Origin: Elephas maximus indicus
Taxonomy: Eukaryota > Chordata > Mammalia > Proboscidea > Elephantidae
Length of the DNA stretch: 64,000 nucleotides
NCBI RefSeq assembly: GCF_024166365.1
Contig: NC_064820.1
Coordinates: 85,698,001-85,762,000 of the forward strand
Direction of reading: 5' to 3'
Under the pieces are notes generated by a model that searched no databases, was not told where the DNA came from, and saw nothing but the letters and a program-made list of their open reading frames with translations. Numbering within the stretch: the stretch's first letter is position 1; each line of letters starts with the position of its first letter. Both the position numbers and the translations under genes were made by a program. Positions 57,656 to 64,000 of this stretch are shown one piece after another.

Positions 57656-58159
57656 GTGATAGGCAGAATAATTGCCCCTAAAGGCATCCAGCCTCAGGAA
57701 TCTGTGAATATGTTAGGTTACATGGCATAGGGGAAGCAAGATTGCAGGTAGAATTAAAGTTGTTGATCATCTGACCTTAAAATATGAAGACTGCCTGGAT
57801 TATTCAGGTGAGCCCAGTGTTTCACAGGACCTCTTTAAATGTGGAAGAGGGAGGCAAAAGAGGTCAGAGTGATGTGATGTGATGTGATGTGATGATGTGA
57901 GAAGACTCAACCTGCCATCACTGGCTTTGAAGCTGGAGAAAGGGAACCATGAGCTGAGGAATGCAAGCCGCTGGAAAAGGCAAGAAAATGGATTCTTGCC
58001 TAGAGCCTCCAGAAAGCAGCACAGCCCTGCCTGTGCCGTGATTTTAGCCCAGCGAGACCGCTGTTGGACCTCTGATGTACAGAAATATAATACAGTGTGT
58101 GTTATTGTAAGGCAGTAAGTTTGTGGTAATTTCTTACAGCAGCAATAGAAAACTAATAC
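57656..58159 (+). mobile_element. MLT1-type MaLR LTR
   Basis: gataggcagaataattgccc and ggaatctgtgaatatgttag at the 5' side; gtggtaatttcttacagcag and aatagaaaactaatac at the 3' end. A GATGT-type tandem run (about 57866-57898) sits inside. Confidence 0.8.
57866..57898 (+). repeat. (TGATG)n tandem repeat
   Basis: gtgatgtgatgtgatgtgat then gtgatgatgtg, expanded inside the MLT1 LTR. Confidence 0.85.
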
Positions 58160-59379
58160 ACTCTCAGTATATGTGGGTACTGGATCATGATGTAAAATGT
58201 GTTTCTTAATGTACATCAAGGCTTTAAAGAATCTTTTGTCAATAGGTGGCCACTTGCTGTACTTGAATTGGGCCACTGCCTCTCTTCCTTGGGTGCCCAG
58301 CTTCTTCTGCCTCATTTTTCAAACTAGCTGAAAAATGAGAAGTGTTTAATACTTTTAAATAGACGTAACTTTTGCAAATAGGAATGTAAATATTAGTTGT
58401 GGTTCTGACTGAATTCCCAGGCAATTTGGAAGTACTTGATAAAGTGGTTCCTGTCTTTTAAGTCTGAGCAGTTTCTACTTGCTAAATCTGGGTGCCATGT
58501 AGGTATGAATTACCTTGTAGGTAAGTATACTTTGCACTCTTTTATGTAACTCTTAACTATCCACCCCCAGATATCACCAAGTTTACTTGTGGGTGATTAA
58601 ATTGAGTAAGACAGAGATTGCCCACCCATACTGAATAAAATCCCATTTCTCTTGTCTTTCAGAGAACAGTGGGAACAGCCTGGCCTGTAGGTTGATTGTC
58701 ATATTCTGCCTCCCTCCCACCTACTTATTCCTATAGAAAGATGCATAGCTTAGCCTCTCACCGCTTTTTTTTCTTGGGGTTGCAGAGGAAGGGGCTGGCT
58801 AAGATTCATTCCAAGCTCTGTGCACATTGAAACTTCTGCTTCTAGGAGGAGGGAAGCTTCTAACCTGCTTTCTGGTTGCATATTTCCTTCCACTTCATCT
58901 TTCCATCTGTACCAACTGTGCAGAGATTTTACTTCAGGGATGTGCCTTTTATTCACTCTTGCCGTTATCCTATATACTAAAATAGCGCCTTTGTCAAAGT
59001 GCTGATACATGACAATGCTCTGCAGACACATGGGTATAAAGAATGATTTTTTAAAAGATTCCAGAGTTAAATACTTTTAGGATTTCCCAAATGTAGGAAA
59101 CAACCCTGGAATTGAGTGGTCACCCCGACAGGGTCACATGGGGATGTGAAGTGTTCGTGGATGTCTTTATTCTAGCCTCAAAAGTGGAAAAGTTATGCTT
59201 TTGTTTTGCCTGTTGGTGCTGTCTCTACTCCAGGTGCTTAGTGAGTACAGCCTCATCTTCCAGAATTATCTCTGTGGCTTAAGGAATCTGATTTCCCGGC
59301 TTTCACCCTCAGAGGCTCTAGGCCATGCTATCTCTCCTGAGTGATTAGAGGTGCTTTTTGCCTGGTAAGCAGTTCCCAA

Positions 59380-59580
59380 TATATATAAATGAGGATTTAG
59401 ACACAGAGTAAGGGTGCTCAGCTGTTAACAGAAATGGTGGAGGTTTGAGTCCACCCAGAGGCACCTCAGATAAAAGGCCTGGTGATCTACTTCTGAAAAA
59501 CCAACAGTTGAAAACCCTGTAGAGCACAGGTCTGCTCTGACACAAGGTCTCCATGTGTCAGAATTAACTCAATGGCAACT
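59380..59580 (+). repeat. AfroSINE, highly diverged
   Basis: ggtgctcagctgttaacaga, aggcctggtgatctacttct, gtcagaattaactcaatggc keep the order of the long subtype. Confidence 0.7.
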
Positions 59581-59884
59581 AGTTTCCTTTTAAGTAAAGA
59601 GGTGGTGATTGTGTTTTACAGAGATATTTTCACTTGCAGACTTTCAGGTATTTTCAAATTCTAATTTAATCTGGTGCATTTGAATAGCAAGTTATATGAA
59701 AAAGTTAAAATGATCCATTTTACAAAAGTTTGATTTTTCAAACCCATTGCTTGTGTAAAGTAGCATATACCTGAGGCCAGAAGTATGGTGCACTTTCACC
59801 CACCTAGTCCCGTGCCCTTTCTCTGGGCTCTAGCTACACCAGACTCAGTGCTGTGTTCTAAGCAATTCCTGTACAGTGAGTGAC

Positions 59885-60130
59885 AGCATAGAACAGTGGC
59901 CTGAGTACACAGCCTGGGGCCAGCAGTCTTTTCTTTGCATCCTAGCTTCCACACTCACTAGCTGTAGATCTTAGAAAGGTTATTTAACTTCTCTGTGACT
60001 CAATTCCTTTATCTAAAAATAAATGTATAATAACTATTTCATAGGGTTGTAGTCAGGATTAAATTAGTTAATACATGTAATGAGTTTAGAACAGTATGTG
60101 GAACATAGTAAGTGCTCAGTAAGTGTTATT
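59885..60130 (+). repeat. MIR, well preserved
   Basis: agcatagaacagtggcctga, cttccacactcactagctgt, tatttaacttctctgtgact and agtaagtgctcagtaagtgt in the MIR order. Confidence 0.8.
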
Positions 60131-60257
60131 CATTCATTCATTTATTTTTCTACCATTCTTCAGCTATTCTCATGTTGTGCAATGTCTTTTAAAATACTAC
60201 ATATGGCACCAAACAACAACAGTCTTATTACTTCCTGTATGTACCCTAGCCTTTCTA

Positions 60258-60345
60258 GCTGTGATTCTAACCTTGGCTGTATGTTGGAATCACCTGGGGA
60301 AATTGAAGAATACAGATGCCCTTAGAGGTTGTGATTTTCTGGTCT
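60258..60345 (+). repeat. MER5A-type fragment
   Basis: gtatgttggaatcacctggg gaaattgaagaatacagatgccc, a standard MER5A internal block. Confidence 0.55.
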
Positions 60346-60568
60346 TTGTTGAAGCTAGTTTGTAGTGGCTTGTGAGAGTTGATTGTTAGATTTACAGAAT
60401 TTTGTAAGTAGCTTGTTAAAGCATTGATAGATGAAAATTGGCCTTGGTGGGAATATTTACACTCTGGAAATTGGCCAATACTCTTGCAGCACTCTTCTTA
60501 ATCTGCTTGGTATTTTAATGATTTGTTTATAAGCCTGTCTCAATAGATTTTCAAACGTTTTAGTAGAA

Positions 60569-60988
60569 TGTATTAGTTTCCTAGGGTTGCCGAAAGGAAA
60601 AATCACAAAGTGGGTGCCTTTTAACAACATAAATTCATTGTCTTAAGGTTGGAGGATAGTAGTCCAAATTCCAAGTGTTGGCAGGGTCATGTTTCACCAG
60701 AGGCGCTAGGGGAAGATCCTTTCTTGTCTTTCTCAACTTCTGGTAGCCCCAGGTGTCCTTGGCACATAGGTGCTCCTCACAGGGCCGTTTTTCCTCTGTC
60801 TGTCTCTGTCTCTTTTCCCATTTTATAAGGAGCTACTCAGATTGAATTAGGAGCACTGTACTCCAGTATGACCTCATGTTAATGGATAACATCTTCAAAG
60901 ACCATCTTTCCAAACAAGGTCATATTCGGATTTAACAGGGGTTAGGACTTTGTCGTACCTTTTTGGGGAACACAATTCAGTCCATAAC
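60569..60988 (-). mobile_element. MLT1-type MaLR LTR
   Basis: gtattagtttcctagggttg at the left, caattcagtccataacaa at the right, with ggcagggtcatgtttcacca and accatctttccaaacaaggt inside. Reverse orientation. Confidence 0.88.
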
Positions 60989-62473
60989 AAAGGGCAAGGA
61001 TCTTTTTTTATTTTTGTTTGACCCTTTTGTCCCTATTTTTGTTTCACCCTTTTGTGGTACTTGCACAGTAAAGGTTTGTTGACTTGAGTTGAAAAGGAAA
61101 CACCATTTAGCTGATGTGTTATTTGTATGCCTTTTTTTTTTTTTTTTTTCCATTGCGTTATGAATCCAGATAGTCTGTTGATTTTGAAGCAGTTCTTTCT
61201 TGGGATAATGTCAGAGTTAGTATTTATAGAGAAACTCTAGTTTAGGAAGATTTGTTATCTCAGGCTGTCTGAGATAGGCATGAGCTTGTTAACAAGCTTG
61301 TGGATTCAAAAGGTATCTGATCTCAGTGAAATGGCCTTGATTTTGTGTCTGTTATTGAGAAAGTGCTTTTGATCATACAAGAGAAGAATTTCTACTGTTT
61401 TTTTTTAATGTTGATAGTCCTATTCAGGATTATCTAAGACTATAGAGATCTCAGGAAAGTATGATTTCTTTTGCTTCTTCTCAAAGAGAAATATGATATC
61501 AGGTAATGATTTTACAGAATCTTTTTTTTTATATTGAAAAAGTTTTTTTGAATCACTGGAAGCATAAATTATTTTTTAAAATTCACCATGTGTTAGAATG
61601 ATTGTATTTTTAATCAACCTTTTTCAGGTGTAAAATTATATACCTGCATATACACATGTAATATATATGCAGTAAAATTTTATACATGAGATAAAATTTT
61701 CACATTTTAAGTTTATGGATCAATCAGTTTTGACAAATGTATACACCAATATTATGTACTGGTATACCAACCACCTTAATTATGAAATAGAAATTTTCCA
61801 CCTTCCTAGAAAGTTCCCTCGCGCCTCTTTGCAGTCATTTTCTCTCCATCTTGACCTTGCAGTCCAAGTGACTACTAATCTGATTTCTGCCACTATAGAA
61901 GAGCTTAGACTGTTTTAGAATTTCATATAAATAGAATCATTATGGTATATATCTTTTTGTGTCCTGACCCTTTTGCTCAGCATGATGCCTGTGAGAGTCA
62001 TCCATGTTATTGAGTGTATCAGCAGTTTGTTCTATGTTATTGTTTAGTACTATTAAATTATATGAATATACCAAAATTTGTTTATCCATTCACTTACAGA
62101 ACATTTGAGTTGGCTCTTTCCAGCAAAACTGCTCTGGACAGTATACTAATTTTTTTATGGACATGTGTTTTCATTTCTTTTGGGTAAATACTTAGGAGTG
62201 GAATTGTTGAGTCGTATGGATAAGTATATGTTTAACTTCACAAGAAATGATTAAATTATTTTTCAAAGTAGTTCCATAATTGCCCATTCCCACCAGCAGC
62301 GTCTAAGAGCTGTAGTTGTTCAACTTCCTCTTGGTATTGCCAGTCTTTTTAATTTTAACCATTCTAGAGGGCTTGAAGTAGTGTCTCATTGTGGTTTTAA
62401 GTTGTTTTTCTTGATGACCAGTGATGTTGAGCATTTTTTCATGTGCTCATTGACCATTCATTTATATTCTTTA

Positions 62474-62638
62474 AAACCCGTTGCTGTCAAGTTGATTCTG
62501 ACTCACAGCGACCCTGTAGGACAGAGTAGAACTGCCCCATAGGGTTTCCAAGGAGCAGCTGGTGGATTCAAACTGCTGACCTTTTGGTTAGCAGCCATAG
62601 CTTGCCATAGCTCTTAATCACTGGGCGACCAGGGACCC
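62474..62638 (-). repeat. AfroSINE in L1
   Basis: aacccgttgctgtcaagttg at the left; a short internal duplication (agccatagcttgccatagct) near the 5' end; ctgggcgaccagggaccct at the right. Flanks attctttaaa and ttttctttaaa. Confidence 0.9.
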
Positions 62639-62736
62639 TTATTTTCTTTAAACCATTTAAAAAATTGGGTTGTTCGTCTTATTATTTAACTGTAAGAATT
62701 CTTTATACATTCTGAATAATAGTCTTTTGCCAGACA

Positions 62737-62803
62737 TATATATACGTACATGTGAATATATACATATATATACATATTATGTGTGTGTGTATATATATGT
62801 ATA
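62737..62803. repeat. TA/TG microsatellite
   Basis: atatatatacgtacatgtga, then tgtgtgtgtgtatatatatg, within the L1 remnant. Confidence 0.8.
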
Positions 62804-63934
62804 TAGTCTACACATTGTGAATATTTTTCTCCTAGTCTGTTGTTGCCTTTTCATATTCTTCAACATGAACAGAAGAACAGAAGGTTTAATTTTGATGAAG
62901 CCTGATTTATCTTCTTTTTTTATGGTTAATGCTTTTTGCGGCCTAAGAAATCTTCGTGCCAAGATTGTGAAGATTTTCTATGTTTTCTTCTGGAAGGCTT
63001 GTAATTTGGCATTTACCTTTAGATCTGTTATTTATTTTGAATTAATTTGGGGCATAGTATGAGGTAGGAGTTGAGGTTCATTTTTCTACATACAGGTATC
63101 CTTTTATTTTCCTTTAAAAAGACTGTTCTAGCCACATTAAATTATGTTGGTACCAAAGGCTTTATTTTGAATTTGGCTTTGAAAAGTGGCGTAGAGCTTT
63201 ATCTTCCTACAGTGAGTATTTTAGACGTTGATTTTTTTAGGCTGTCATTTAAAATAGTTTTTTTTGGTTTGAAGTTATTTGCCACATATTAGAAACTTGG
63301 GTGGGATGGGAGTTCTGGAAACCTTCCACGCTAGCTTCTCTCTAATAGACCCAATTAGAGATGGGTATAGAATAGATGACTGTGTGTGCGTGTGTGTGGA
63401 ACTGAGCAAGTGGAACTGTGGAATCATTCAGGAAATATTGCACAATTAGTTCATTCTGAAGTAATCGATTTTAGAGTTTAACAGCCTTTGTTGTTAATGT
63501 TTCTTATGTTTGAAATAATCAGTATAAATAAGCATTTCTATACCTTTTGTTTTCATATATTTGGAGACTGCTATTCGAGTGGCCTTTTCATTTAGGCCTT
63601 TTATTTCTACTTATGAAGTGAAAGACTTTTGCCTATTTTAAGGATTTCAAGTATCAGAAGTCGGGGAGGTACTATTTGGTAGGTGGAGCCAGGGACAGCA
63701 GTTTCCAAAATCATGCATTAGCAGCTTCTGCTGGCCTCCATCTTCTTTTCCCCTGGAGTAAAGAAAATGCTGTTAGAGACCAAATCTTGGTAGCTCCTGA
63801 GAATGTTCCTTACTGCTGACGTCTTTATGCCTCCCTGCCCACTTAGGTCTATTCTAAAGCTTTCTTCCTTCTTTTCCTTCTCCTTTGAGCACATGACTTG
63901 GTACAGCTATCTTTCATTCTTAAATAGTGATAAT

Positions 63935-64000
63935 AGTGTTAATAATAGTGTCAGTAGCTAACACTGTGTATTAGATACTGTTCTAAGAGCTTTACATTTA
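63935..64000 (-). repeat. MIR, cut by window edge
   Basis: gtgtcagtagctaacactgt, then gatactgttctaagagcttt, the start of a reverse MIR that runs out of the window. Confidence 0.55.

Larger units (their letters stand above)
61640..63130 (-). mobile_element. L1 3' region (L1M type)
   Basis: ttgacaaatgtatacaccaa, catataaatagaatcattat, cagcatgatgcctgtgagag, aggagtggaattgttgagtc and ccattcccaccagcagcgtc. After the AfroSINE it goes on with gaattctttatacattctga and cttttgccag. A TA/TG microsatellite sits at about 62737-62803. Confidence 0.8.
31683..64000 (+). other. MSH3: MSH3 intron 8 (incomplete)
   Basis: At least 32,318 bp of intron with no further exon that I can find. It is rich in transposons, listed separately. 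Stretches in which I recognise nothing: 31700-32012, 32530-33610, 34391-35027, 35900-37320, 42300-43210, 45980-46860, 48670-49145, 49610-50425, 51067-51625, 52668-53870, 58160-59375, 60990-61640 and 63130-63930. They are AT-rich with scattered chance open frames. Confidence 0.85.

Noticed and set aside
57800..58315. 171-codon minus-strand frame
   Set aside because: It reads through an MLT1 LTR and its tandem repeat; not a gene.

Overview
This is a mammalian nuclear window, almost certainly from an afrotherian and probably a paenungulate such as an elephant or a relative. It carries dozens of AfroSINE copies and seven RTE (BovB-like) LINE insertions, and AfroSINEs are an afrotherian hallmark. 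Species assignment is an inference from repeat content. The genes were recognised by translating exons and comparing them with DHFR and MSH3 as I know them.

The gene content is a head-to-head pair. DHFR (dihydrofolate reductase) lies on the minus strand from about 3550 to the left edge: coding exon 1 (3465-3550), exon 2 (3077-3132) and exon 3 (58-163). The rest of the gene is outside the window. MSH3 (the MutS homologue that pairs with MSH2 in MutS-beta) lies on the plus strand from 3800. Exons 1 to 8 are present (3800-4000, 8598-8718, 12543-12763, 20258-20419, 22273-22389, 22786-22903, 25752-25897, 31516-31682). They join into one open frame of 417 codons plus two bases. I see no further exon from 31683 to 64000, so at least 32.3 kb of intron 8 is here.

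The start codons are about 250 bp apart inside a CpG island (about 3180-4170). The promoter is TATA-less, with GC boxes and an E2F site next to DHFR. This is the known DHFR/MSH3 bidirectional promoter, which links a nucleotide-precursor enzyme to a mismatch-repair protein. All exon edges are GT-AG except MSH3 intron 6, which has AT-AC ends, a perfect U12-type 5' splice site and a close branch-site match. The first AT-AC introns described included intron 6 of mouse Rep-3, the same gene.

Nearly everything else is intron filled with repeats in nested layers. Oldest are MIR, L2, MER5-like and Tigger elements. Then come L1 3' ends and MaLR LTRs, then RTE copies, and AfroSINEs are mostly youngest. 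Several insertions keep readable target-site duplications. Notable structures are an RTE copy whose 5' half is inverted, two AfroSINEs in one target with three target copies, and a near-perfect 30-bp-arm hairpin in MSH3 intron 1.

Coding oddities are two extra threonine codons in DHFR exon 2, an MSH3 exon 4 shorter than human by 17 codons, and no alanine repeat in MSH3 exon 1. I found no bacterial-type operon, CRISPR array, RNA gene or new multi-gene system. Repeat family names are from memory of consensus sequences, and repeat edges are approximate unless a target-site duplication is given.
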